Below are positions 13,437-25,273 of a DNA stretch of 64,000 nucleotides, piece after piece; positions within the stretch are counted from its first letter, which is position 1; each line of letters begins with the position of its first letter. Source of the stretch: Macquaria australasica (lineage: Eukaryota > Chordata > Actinopteri > Centrarchiformes > Percichthyidae). The notes under the pieces were generated by a model. The model ran no database searches. It had not been told where the DNA came from and saw only the letters and a program-made list of their open reading frames with translations. The DNA lies in the NCBI GenBank assembly GCA_005408345.1, contig SEMN01000015.1, forward strand, positions 2,330,001-2,394,000. The letters run 5' to 3'. The position numbers were made by a program, and so were the translations under genes.

Positions 13437-15479
13437 ATGACGATGCCAGTCAGAAACGAGGCTTATAATGTGGCTGCGCCATGCACTGCCAACAGCCACA
13501 GATAATCTAGGACTACCCACTGAGCACTGAAGCACTGCTTAAATATTTGATTGATTAACTGTCCTGTTGCTGCCAGAGAGTAAGAGGAGAGCATCAGAGA
13601 AGCCAGGGCGAACACAGGAAAAACAAACAAACATGTATGCGGGTGCACACCGGAAGGTTGGAAAACACATGGCGCAGACACACTAACACATACACCCCCA
13701 TAAATCCCTACACGCCAACATTGGAACAGGAGCACAAACACAAACACACACACACAAACACACACACTCTCCACATTGCAAGCATGTGGAGAGTCTGCAA
13801 AGACAGTGGCAAGGGCTGGAAAAACAAACATAAACTGATGCTCTGGCAGTGATTTTTTTCTATCATAAATCAATGAGGACAATAGACTTACAGATAAACA
13901 GTGGTTAAGTTGATGATCCTCAGCTGGATTTGACTTTTAATGGGGGGATTCACCACAGGGATGATATGTGCTATCGCTCTTATTCCTTTCTGTGTATGAC
14001 TGTATATTGCCAGCAATTGATCTCAGGTCATAGAGGGGTGGCTAGGAGTGGGAGTGCGGCGTGTTCAGGTACTCAACCTACCCTGCCTGTGACGCATACA
14101 CACACATAAAACACACTCATCCCTGTTCGTCCCTGGCTGTGAAAACACAGGCAGCTGGCCCCCCACGCTCTGACACCCTCCACAGGAAGAGACAACACCA
14201 GCGCTTCCTGTGGCTTTGAAGCAGCGGTCCCAGGTCCCCTGTCGGTCCCCAGCTTCCTTTGTCTTAACCGCAGGAAGGAAGCCCTTTGTAGCACGAGGCC
14301 ACGGGGCCCTAGGGAGCGAGAGGGAGTGTGTTTGTGTGTGTGCATCTTTCCGTGTTGTGGGAGTGTGCAGAGGTTTTGCTCACTGAGGTCACATGCATTT
14401 ACTTGAAGGGTTTTTTCCCCTTTGACTCTCCAGTGCATGAACTCTGGTCGTGGTGAAGAGAGGGAGGGAGAGAGCAGGGGAAACCTGCAATAACTTCCTC
14501 ATTTCTTTCCTCTTTCCTCTCACGACTGTTCGCCACATGCATGATGGAGGGAAGATGAGGGAGAGAGGAGAAAGGGTGGACGGTGGGCGGAGAGACTGGG
14601 TGAGATTTGAAAGGGTGAGGAGGGGGCATTGCTGAATTGTGTGAGTGACAGCACCGGACACAGGGTAGTGGGAAGTGGTGTATGTCTGTGTACGTGTTGG
14701 GGAGGATTCTATGTGTGTATAAACATGCAAACCACACACACACATATACATATACAGATACACACCAACATCAGTGGGGGCGGTGAGGAAAAGGAAGGCC
14801 AATAAATATTTACTGACACAGCAGAAGTGGAGAATGGTTGTCCACTGGTGGAAACAAAAGGCAGAGGATGAGGAGCGGCGTGCCAGGAAACCTGCCGGCT
14901 GCGGGCGCTGCGCCCCGCTTGTGCCCGCATGGAAAACAAGAGGAAGACGGGAAGGGAGGACGGAGGAGTGAGAGAGGGCAGGGAGGATGGGATGGCGCGA
15001 GGGAAGAAGGGAGGGACAAACGGGGTTGTGGGTAAGGGACTGCTCATAAACAATAGTAGCCTGGTGCAAAGCAACTGCTGTTCACTTAAAACATGGATTT
15101 AAGTGTCTTCAAGACGAGGTTGAGAGAGAGTTTTAATGTGTGAGGGCGCTGGTTCGTGTATGTGGGTATGTGCAATCATGCATTTATAGAAAAAGATTTT
15201 TTTTTTCTTGCATTACTTCTTCAAACTACTGTAGCTTACTGAATCTCTCTTCACAATTCTCCACATAATCAGAAGTGATTTTCCACATAAATATTTTTTC
15301 TTCTTGCTAGAGATATATAATTCCATAAAATAATAATGAGACCCTGAAACATTTGAATTCCTGTTGGTTTTCGCTTGACTGACAACTCTTTTATTGCAAT
15401 GGAATTGCATTCAAATCATTCAGACCCAATAAGCAAAGCAGATGCTCAAATGTATAGCAGCATTTCATAGTTACTACAA

Positions 15480-15840
15480 CAGAATTCAATTAATTTCTAA
15501 TTAACATCTGCACAGTGGTAAGTGTTAATGATATCAACTCCCAACAGTTTGATCAATTTACATTTCTGTCACCATGAAAAGACTGGTAGTCGTTGCTCAA
15601 GTTGCTCGAGCTATATCAACAATACCCCAATAATGTTCACATTGAAATGATATTGACACAATTAAGAAAGTGGACAAAGTTTTTTAACATTAGTAGTTAA
15701 GGATGTTCATATATTGTTTAGCGACAGCAATTACAGAAATTCTCCAAATGGTAATTTCTAATTAGCCAGCATTCCTTAACGAAGTGAAATTACGGCATGG
15801 CGACTAATTAAAGTCTTGTGTTAATTAGAATACTTCTTAG
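15480..15840. promoter_or_regulatory. Candidate enhancer with four TAATTA homeodomain cores
   Basis: TAATTA occurs at 15498, 15759, 15805 and 15822. The 13-mer TAATTTCTAATTA is present twice without mismatch (15491-15503 and 15752-15764). The stretch is free of microsatellite sequence. The enhancer role is inferred from motif clustering. Confidence 0.35.
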
Positions 15841-16089
15841 TTAAGAAAACCAGCACAAGGTACGGTGGGCAATGTCTTCATCATTCCCAAATCAACTGGC
15901 CATATTAACAGGTTTGGTCTACAGAGTGAAAGGAGAAAGTTACTTTTGCACATTGGATACAGCGTAGGCCTCATCATCTCCACTTGCCTTTTCTCTCCCT
16001 CTCTTTCACTCTGAAAGTGCTTCTTTCTTGTCTTTCTCCCTGTCTCCCAACCCTCCGGCAATGCTGTAAAATAGAAACCTAACCTCAAT

Positions 16090-16300
16090 ATTTTCCCTCA
16101 CGGTGCTGGGACTTGCTGGCCCATTAAATTCCCCTTCCCATGTGTCAGCTTGCACATTTCCACCATGAAATTTTCGTATAATTAAACTTTCTTAATGATT
16201 TATAAGCTATAATAATAGCCGTAAGTATTTCAGAGCAGGTTAAAGGGACAGCCTTTAAGTGCACGCCGGGGGATGACCCTGTTTTAACATAGTTTCGGAT
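16090..16300. promoter_or_regulatory. Candidate conserved noncoding element
   Basis: Complex A/T-rich sequence with GCCCATTAAATTCC and ATAATTAAAC cores and unique-looking flanks, ending where a purine tract starts near 16300. Called from sequence character only. Confidence 0.22.
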
Positions 16301-16926
16301 GGGTGACTCTCGGCTGGAGACGAGGATGGATAGGGTGAGGGAGAACGGGATTGACAGAGGGAGGGAGGGACCGAGAGGGCCTAACAAGGGTGGGTGGAGG
16401 AGGAGGCTGAGACCTTTGTGCCATAACTCAGGGTGATACTGACATCGAGGAGAACCAAGGGCTCCCTGAACCCTGCCAGGGAGGAGACAGCTAACCACGG
16501 ACAGACAGAGAGAGACACACACATGCAGAGCAGGCATACGTAGAAACAGAGGCTGAGAAACTGACAGAAAGACAGAAACCTGGGCCTGGGAGAGGAAAGG
16601 ACTGAATGCAGAAGGAAAGACAAAGGTAAAAAGAGACAGAACATCAGATAAAACTGTAGTTAAGTAAAATAAATCATGAAGAAAAGAGCAGGAAAAACAA
16701 GAAAACAGATTATCATAAGACATAGAAAACAGATTCTATTAAATAAAAGTGAAATAAATACCATGAGGCACATTATTTAAAAAAAAGCTAAATTAGCTCA
16801 CTTAATCCTGGTGAATCAAAGACACGCTAATGAAAAGACAAAGTTTACTGTACAAATCTTAAGCAGTACTGGAGTCAATGTCTAAACGATGTGCACAAAC
16901 AGTTTGCATGCATGTTCTGGGGCGCA

Positions 16927-16950
16927 CACACATACAGACACACACACAGA

Positions 16951-16988
<38 letters not shown>
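16927..16988. repeat. (CA)n microsatellite, interrupted
   Basis: CA repeats with TACAGA and GAGA interruptions, then about 36 uninterrupted bases to 16988. Confidence 0.93.
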
Positions 16989-16990
<2 letters not shown>

Positions 16991-18614
16991 TGTTTGCTCT
17001 CTGCTGCCTCTCTGACGGCGAGGCTGATATGATTGCCACTTAGGAAATCAGTGTGTTTTCACACCACTCTCAGCTCTGCCAAAGCTAATGTGTTAAATAT
17101 CCATCGGGTACTGCTGTCCATTTCTGAGACACACACACACACACCGACACACACAGCCTTAGGGGCTGATAAACACTGATTCCTTGTACTAACTGAGCCC
17201 ACAGTTGGTATCCAAGCCAAAATTTCTAAATTGGGGTGCAGTGAGAAAATTTCAACAAGCTATGATGTGGAATTTTCACTCTGTTCTTCTAAATTTGTTG
17301 TGAGGAGGTTTAAGCAGAGCTAAATTTTAACAATTGTGTGACTTTTTTCACTTTTCTTGTTGTTATCAAGAATTGCCCATTTATTTTTTTAATGTTCTAT
17401 ACAAATTCACTTTCATGCACAAATCAACACATGAAGTCCAGCTACTGTAAGTGTTTTGAAAAGGTGGAGCCAGCTAATGGCAAAATCTACCAAATATCTC
17501 AGTGGACTGTTTTCACCTTAGCTGTGAATGGGGGAGGAGGAAGAGAAGGAAAATGAAACAAAAACAACAAATCTGGAGGCGCCTGCTGCTCTGCACATTA
17601 CTGGCAAATCAGGTGTGTGTGAGTGTGTGTGCATGTGTGTTTTTGTTGTGTGTGTCCCTTCAGGGCTGCAGGAGCTGGATTCTCAGGGGAGGTGTTTTGT
17701 TTAAACTTCCAGGGCCACTCGACCCATCTCTGAGTGAGAAGCCGCTCATGGACAAACGGAAAAAAAAAAAGTTTGGGGAAAAAGAAAAGGGGAGGAGAGG
17801 TATAAGGCAGTGCTAATGAAAGTGACAAAGAGAATGTTCCTCCCTTCAGTTATCATCCTCTACTGCTTCATATTTGCTCGTCTCCTGTGCTGTGGGGCAA
17901 GAGGAAAAGAGAAAGCCCCCGAAAAAGGAAAAAAAAGAAAAAAAAAGAAAACACAGGCTCTGTGATCCCCCTGTACTCAAAGGAAGGAGAGAGTGAGGGA
18001 GGGGAAACTACAGAAGGCCAACCAAAATTAATGGAAATATATAACAATCTGAAATTAACTTCTCATTGCCACTAGCCATGATTTAAAACAGCTTTTTAAC
18101 GAGAGGAAAGATGAGTCAGAAAAGAAAGAGATGGAGAAGGGGTTGAGGCCATATTACAAATTGGACAGGCTGGAGGAAGCTACAAGTTAATTTGCCCCAT
18201 CATGTAAAAACTTTGCCGTTCTCAAGGCACACTCACTAAAATTATTATTTTTATGCCCAAATTAATCAAGACATAAGACTAAAAGATAAAAAAAATAATA
18301 CTAATGTACGGTATAAGAAAATACAAAGCAATTCAATTAGCCAATTAAATAGGCAGGGTAAAGAAAAAAAACAAACCCATTTCAAGTACCTGAATTGTAA
18401 CACGATGTTCCGTTGGAGCAGATTTAATAGCAAAAACATTTTACCTTCTAGCTTTAAATACAAATTTAAATTCCATAGATAGTCTAAAGTTTAAAACAAA
18501 AATGAAAAACCTCAACTTTCTATAATAATAATGCAAAAAAGTAATAAATAATATCTATATTCATGAGTTACTGCACACTGATATTAAAATAGATAAAACA
18601 AACATTGTCAATTA

Positions 18615-18663
18615 ATTATTATTATTATTATTGTTATTATTATTGTTGTTGTTATTATTATTA
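18615..18663. repeat. (ATT)n trinucleotide repeat
   Basis: ATT repeat with GTT variants. It produces a poly-asparagine/isoleucine frame on the minus strand. Confidence 0.9.
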
Positions 18664-18955
18664 AGCTGTTGTTTAAAGTAGACACTACATTTTGAATAAA
18701 ACATAAGAATACTTTTGTTATTCTTTTGCAACATTTTATAATGTAGTTTATTAAAATAACGTGCCCAACAACCACAGCAATATACTTTTGAGTGCATAAT
18801 GAAATCACCACAGTGATTCCCTTAATGAATTAAATGTAAAATCTACAAAAAGTAGTACACCAGTTGAAGTGCTTTTCAAGTGATATTATTGATTAAAAAC
18901 AAAGCCTGAGAGAAGGGCGAGGAACACATTCACAAACACACACGCACATACAGGG

Positions 18956-18958
<3 letters not shown>

Positions 18959-19003
<45 letters not shown>
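18959..19003. repeat. (CA)22 microsatellite
   Basis: About 44 uninterrupted bases of CA, preceded by a degenerate CA stretch. Confidence 0.95.
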
Positions 19004-19005
<2 letters not shown>

Positions 19006-19697
19006 TCAGTATAAAGTATATTATTAATCTTATAAAAAAAGCAATTAAATCAAAGTGGTATAGAGCCTGAAGCTATGAGGACTGTCAATTCTGCTGGAAA
19101 TGCCACAGAAGATTACAGTTGGGTTTGTGGATTCCATGAACCCTTTTTTTGATTAGGGAGTCAATTATTTCTCATTACTGAAGATGCTATTTCGGAAAAA
19201 GACCTTGTCAGTCAATCATGCAAAAAGTCCTCGAAAAGCGTGAATAAACCATTAAAGAGAGAGGCGAATGTGGGGGGGGGGGGGAGTACACTGACCCTTT
19301 TCCCCACCCAAACTCCTACTTGTAGTGAAATTACCTTTTTAACTATTACACCTCTGTCAGGTCTTTGTCAGCGTATGGTAATTAGGGCCTTCAGTGGAGA
19401 ACATTTGAAAAGAAAACAGTATATTTATTAGTTTATCTCAGAGAAAGGCATTTACCCAGAGCTGAAGGTAAGTTTGAATGTGGTGATTATCTTGTCATTT
19501 TCAGGCTGTTTGTCTAAGAGTGTGCATGTGTGCGTTAGTAGGTGTTTGTCTGTGTGTGTATGAGTGTGTGCATGTCAGTGTGAGTGAACGCTGGTGTATA
19601 TGACTCCAGGTAATGTGCTGTTGTGTGAGTGTGTGTGTGTGGATGGACATACACATGTGTATTCATACATATATATATATAAAATATATATTTATAC

Positions 19698-19723
19698 GTG
19701 TGTGTGTGTGTGTGTGTGTGTGT
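19698..19723. repeat. (GT)13 microsatellite next to TA-rich sequence
   Basis: GT run following an AT-alternating stretch at 19667-19695. Confidence 0.92.
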
Positions 19724-22700
19724 ACTTTAGCTGCTTTCAGCACACTGATAGGCGAGCACAGCACATTTCTCCCGTCCTCTTTGTTCTGTGTTGGGTTTGA
19801 CACCTCTAAACAATAGCAGCGCTTCACTTCGCCCAGCCCCAACCCACCACCAACCACACACTGCATGGACGGGAGCTGCCAATTAGCACTATCAAACACC
19901 CCTCATCAGCTGTCTGCTTACCACAAAAAGAAAAAAAAATCCCACAACTAATCAATAATTCAGAGTTTCCTCCAAAAACAATCAACATTCATCAGCGAAC
20001 TTAAAGATACATGAGAGAAGTGAGCATGATCACTAATTGTATTGTATGGAATGTGTGTATAAAGAGATGCACAGAAAACAACTAGAGTACTGCTGGCGTG
20101 ACCACATGAAATGAAGCATTGCAACAAGCTCTCGATCAGCCGAGTAGAAACAAAGGTCTGCGTCCTCTCTGTCTCCACTCTGGTGTCTGGAGCTGATCTT
20201 TATTTTGGGGCCAACTCTTCCTTGACCCGACCCGAATGCGACCGATGTCTCTTGTCTAAATCCCTAGCCTTTTGAATAAAGAGGGCAGTTGCTCTCATGC
20301 GTTCTCTTTTTCCTCACACACAAAAACTCTCATCCGCTCAAGAAATGCCCCACTCTGTTTTTTAGTTTATCTACCTTTGTCTAATGCCACGCTGGGTGAG
20401 CTGTGTTTGGCGGCCACCGGGCAGCCAGACGATGTGGTGTGACCCAGGGGAAGGAGTGCCGACGTGGGGAGAGAGACGTGGAGAGGGGGACCTGTCATGG
20501 AGAAAGGGTCTCAGAGGGCCGGAGGTGAGCAGAGGTGTCTGGGAGATGACTGTCGCTCCTCTCGGTGGTCCAAGCCCTCTTCATTAACCTACACCCTGGG
20601 TTCACCAAACAGAAACAGGGGGTGGACAGGGGGGTGCAGACGGGTGCAGAGCAATAGCCCTGGTGACCACCAGAGACCTCCTGCCTTCCTGTCTGTCTGA
20701 ATGCAGATCTGTGTCATCCATTACAGGCAAGGGACTGCTTTTTAACAAAATACAAACACTAACAGGAGCACACGCATGGGCACACAGACACAGACAAAAC
20801 ACACGCATACAAAAATACACATGCATCGAAGCCTGCAAAGGGAAAGACAGGGGTAACAAAGGACAGGCAGTGCCCCCTAGTGTTTTCATCAAAGAGAAAT
20901 CAGACCAAACCAACTAACCATCACCCCTAGCCAAGCCACAAAAACAGAAACAGGAAAGGAACGAGGAAAACGAGAGACAGGAGGAGGGGGGAGCAAGAGG
21001 TGAAGAGGCTGGATTCATGGGAGAAGTGGCGGCATCACATGTGGAAGGCACAGGAGTGGGGGTGGGTGAGTAAGGTGGAGGGAGCAAGACACTGGGGGAA
21101 GGAAGGAGAGGGATGGAGGGAGCAAGGGATGAAGAAGGGATGGAAGTTAAAGAGCGACTATGGGGGATGGGGGTGTACTGTACATGTTAGCTGGCTGATG
21201 GTGGAAGGGGGGGGGTTAAAAGATGTCTTGACACAACCAAGATGTTTTTAATGTTCGAGGCTGAGAGAGCGAGAAAGTGAGAGGGGAAGAAGGAGAGGGA
21301 GAGAGGCAGGCAGGCCATGCATGAAAGCCGATGTCAGAGGAGTCCAGAGGAATCGTCGAGTGTGAAGCCATCTAATGGGAAAGCGGAATATATATGAGAC
21401 AGGGACACACGCACACACTGACTGTGAATTACTAAGCCACCCAATGCGGCCTGGTAACTGATCTGATCATGAACCACAAACTAATGAGTGACATGATGGG
21501 GGAGAAATGAAAACCTAGCTTACTGGGACAACAAACAAGCCTTTTGGAGCAAATGCAGTCATGCTTGAAGATAAAAACACATGTACACAAACATGAATCC
21601 ATTAAAATATAAACCTGTGCAAATGTGTGTGAGTGCATGTGTTTTTTACTCGGACAGCACATCCAGCTTCATATTCCCACCATGAAACAAGGCCTACCCT
21701 TCAGTGAGTTCCGCATTCAGCTCCAAGCCAGCTAAGACATCAAAGGCTGCTCCACACCAGGAGTCTCTCGCTCGCTCTCCTTCTCCCTTCCTCTCTCTCT
21801 CTTCCTTTTGCTCTTTCATAACCCCCATCGTATTTCACAGCACATAAAGCCTTAAAATGGCACATAAAACAGTTCATCTCTTTTCACTGTCAGCTTTTCA
21901 GGCTTAAAAAATTAAATATGTTTTACTGCAGGTACATAACTAGAACACACCCATGGAAAAAAATTGCCATAAAGGATTCAAACTAAGCTTTTTGTAAGTA
22001 TTGGAGGCTATACAGTTGGGTATAGATCAGCTGAACAGCCAATATGGGTTATTTCAAGCTTAAAGTGCAGAAAATATGAAGTGACTGAGAAAGTGTGGAA
22101 TTGCCTGTTTTTCCTTTGCCACCAATCTCATCGTTATGTTTTCAGTTTAAACCCCGGAGATATGTGCAGGAAATAAATCGCACAGTCTGCAGGTGATGCA
22201 TTGACACTGAAAAATTCTTTACAAAACACACTAAAAGAATGCCCTGACCCTGGTGCTGAGGGTTTGGAGTAGGCAAGGCGAAAAACACCACAGAATACCA
22301 ACACCGCATTCAATGAACTTTAAAAGCAGTGAAAGACAGAGAGCGGAGAGTGAAGGAGGCGGGCAAGGATGGAGATGCAGAGTTTGAAGGAAAAAGCAAA
22401 GAGGAGCGAGAGGATGAGAGAAACAGAAGCAGAGGAGGGAGAGAGGGTTTAAACTTCAACCCTAGAGTCACTGAGTTCACTGACATTTGCTCCAGGACCC
22501 GCCTAGCTGTTCCTCACAGCTTTTCAGAAATGACACTTTCTCTCCTTTCAATTCCTAAGACTTACTCTTCCTCCTACATTTGCCGCAGAATGAGACCATT
22601 CAGTCTTGAGGGCAGAGAAAGAAAAAAACACAGAAAAGCAAACTGAATTGAATGTGTTGAATTCGAGTGATGCCTACGTGACAATTTGCAACCCTGTATG

Positions 22701-22964
22701 TCCTCAAGACTCCTCTCGTATATTGTATGCATTCTTATGGAAGAATTAACAAGGGGGGAGGAAAAAAAATGACATGTGACAAGCGATTCATTTGAGCTGT
22801 CAACATGTCATCTTCACCACATTCAAACCTCATGTCAGCCGCTCGTATTCCCTCTCGGTGAAGGTGACCTAGGTCGTAACCAGCTGACACACCCAGACAC
22901 AGCAGGTGAATGCATGGAAATACCACAGTGGGAACAGCGAACGCAAGAATGAAAGGCACGTTAT

Positions 22965-23720
22965 AGCAAAAGAAAAAGATGATAAAGAAAACAAATGAGG
23001 ATACTTTTTAAAGGATTGAAAGCAGTGGGAGAAGGAGAAAGGAGTGGGAAAAATTAGTGGTCCTCAACAGAGACTTTTGTTGAAAAAGACAAAATTTAAA
23101 AAACAGTGTGAAGGAGACAGAAGTGAGGTCAGTCTCAAGTGAGGGATCGGAGTGAGACGGTAAAGAATGAAGTAGTAAGGCCGATGTGAAGTTGAGGTTG
23201 AGAGAGAGAAGGGAAACAGAAAGTGACTGAATCTGAAGCAAAGAGGAAGAGCAAAGAACAGGCGAAAGACCAGATACGCCGGGGGATGAGTTAAAAGAAA
23301 GAAAACGAGAAGAGCTAAGTTTACAGATAAGTGGTAAGACAGACTAGACAGTAGGTTGTTGACCAAAGAAACTCAGATGAGTATGAGAGTTACACACACA
23401 CAAAAAGAACGGTAACAGGGAGTGGTTTGACACTGGTTTGAGTGGAAGAATGAGCAAGTAAGGGAGAGTTTCGTCGCGAATTAAGAAGGAAGGTAAAAGA
23501 CAACGAATGACAGAGAGAGGAGCGGAAGAAGTGGACAGAAGTGCCCAATGGGTATTAAAGAGTGAATGAAAGAGCGAGAGAGGTCTGAAGTAGAGGAGAG
23601 GGAAGAGAGCGAGACCTTGCCTCTGAGGCAACGAGCCGAGAGGAACGAGAGAGGCAGACAAAGCCGCACACTGCTCTCACACAGCAGAACAAAGAGAAGA
23701 GGTGCATCATGGGAGCCTGA
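22965..23720. repeat. Long purine-rich tract, about 750 bases
   Basis: Strong plus-strand A/G bias made of AGAG, GGAAG and AAAGA blocks with few pyrimidines. It yields several overlapping open frames on both strands that are low complexity and not genes. Confidence 0.7.
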
Positions 23721-25259
23721 GGCTTGTGCCGCCACTGACGCCATGCTGGATAAACACACAATGGCACATATGCACAAATCAAAACGCAAACACATAAGCC
23801 TTCATGTAATAATCAAGGACATGATTAGTATAGACTTCTGTTATGAGTCATTTTGGTAAGAATTCTAATTACATTTAAATACTTTTCATAAAACTGCACA
23901 AATAAAGGAATATGTAAAAACTATTTCCCATATCATATACAAGCATACTATACCAGTTACATATAGCATATTATTATGGTCTGTCTGTCATAAACTTCAC
24001 TCAAAAACAAAACAGAAGACTCAGAATAATATTGACTTTAAAATAGCATAAAAACATGCCGCTAAAATATGGTAGAGAGCAAGGAAACCCTGAGCAAATC
24101 AAGACAGCATCATCGCTGACCAAGCGAGTAGGTGGAGAGAAGGAAGACTGTCCGAGCAGCTACAAGGCAGACGGTGCTGGTAAAAGAGTGGAAACAGGTA
24201 AGAGGAGGGGGGAAAAAAAACAAAAGTGAAAGACAGCGTAGGGAGAGGAGAGCTTTCTCTATAGTACACTGATACAAGCACACGGGTTGAAGCAGAGGGT
24301 GAGGATGAACAGGAAGGGAGGAGGGCTGTTCAAGTTTAGCGGCAATTCAGGTATGAGTGGAAATGCTAATATCTGTCTGTGTGTGCTGAGTGTTCTGTGT
24401 GTTTCATTGTAAATCTGATTATGTGCACATATGCATGTGTTTACTCCCGTAAAAGCAGTGTATATCTTATATTGCCTTTACCTACTCAGGCAGCTAGCTC
24501 AGGGAAACACAGTCTGAAGGAGTAAAGACACAGGGGTAGCAGCGTGAAGCTGGTTTTTACTTTCTCAGCTAAAGTGTCAAAATTCAAAATAAAAGCATCC
24601 AAAATTATTGGCTCTAAACTTTTCCATCTACTCCCTCTGACTCCTACTTATCCCTCGCTTGTAGTCTCTCTGTCTTTTTCCTCTCCTTCCCTCTCTGTCG
24701 GTCTCCCTCTCTTCCTCCGGCAGGTCTGATATGCCGGAGCTGCAGCTGAACTCTGAGTAGCACTGTCTCCGGGAAAAAACAAAGTGATCAATGTGAGAAG
24801 GCACGGGGCGCTCATGGACAGGCCAATCAATGGTGGAAAGAACCTTGCCCAGGGCCTTATGCAAATGGAAGCACGTCCTGTAACCTCGGGAGTGAACATG
24901 CGCACTAGATCAATGGGACGAGGGTAGAACCTTACAGCAAGATCAGCCTCAGCCAGTAAATATGTAATGATGAATCCCTCAAGATTTAACTGAACTCAAA
25001 TGAACTTCAACTAGCTTGGCTTCTTATATCACAAAGTGGCAAGAAAGACCCCGTGTTGAAGAGGTGGGGTATGGGTTGGGTGGGGCAGGACAAGAGAGAT
25101 TAAAAAGAGCCTTTGCACAATGATGTACTGAGGACAGATGGATATTTCACTTCCTTTTCACTAGGGAGAAAAAAAAAACAGGAAGACAAAAAGGTGAGAG
25201 GAGACTTATGAATAGTCAGCTCAACAATACTTGTTTGAGGTGTAATGATTTTCAATTAC

Positions 25260-25273
25260 ATCACCATGGCAAC
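25260..25273 (+). promoter_or_regulatory. RFX X-box-like motif ATCACCATGGCAAC
   Basis: It fits the X-box pattern RYYRYY-N2-RRNRAC. Two related segments, GGTAACCGTGACGAC (25308) and GGTAACCGTGGCGAT (25501), lie within 260 bases but match only in part. Confidence 0.3.

Noticed and set aside
14389..15069. Longest open frame in the window, 226 codons, minus strand
   Set aside because: It is the reverse of purine-rich, GA- and GT-rich DNA. The product is S/P/L/T-rich with no domain, and frames overlap it on both strands.
16145..16723. 192-codon minus-strand open frame
   Set aside because: Low-complexity S/L/F/P composition from a purine-rich plus strand; no recognisable domain, no splice context.
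19272..19284. Homopolymer runs of 12-13 G/C (also 40713-40724, 53915-53926, 55261-55272)
   Set aside because: Ordinary low-complexity runs with no linked structure except the one at 55261, already noted.
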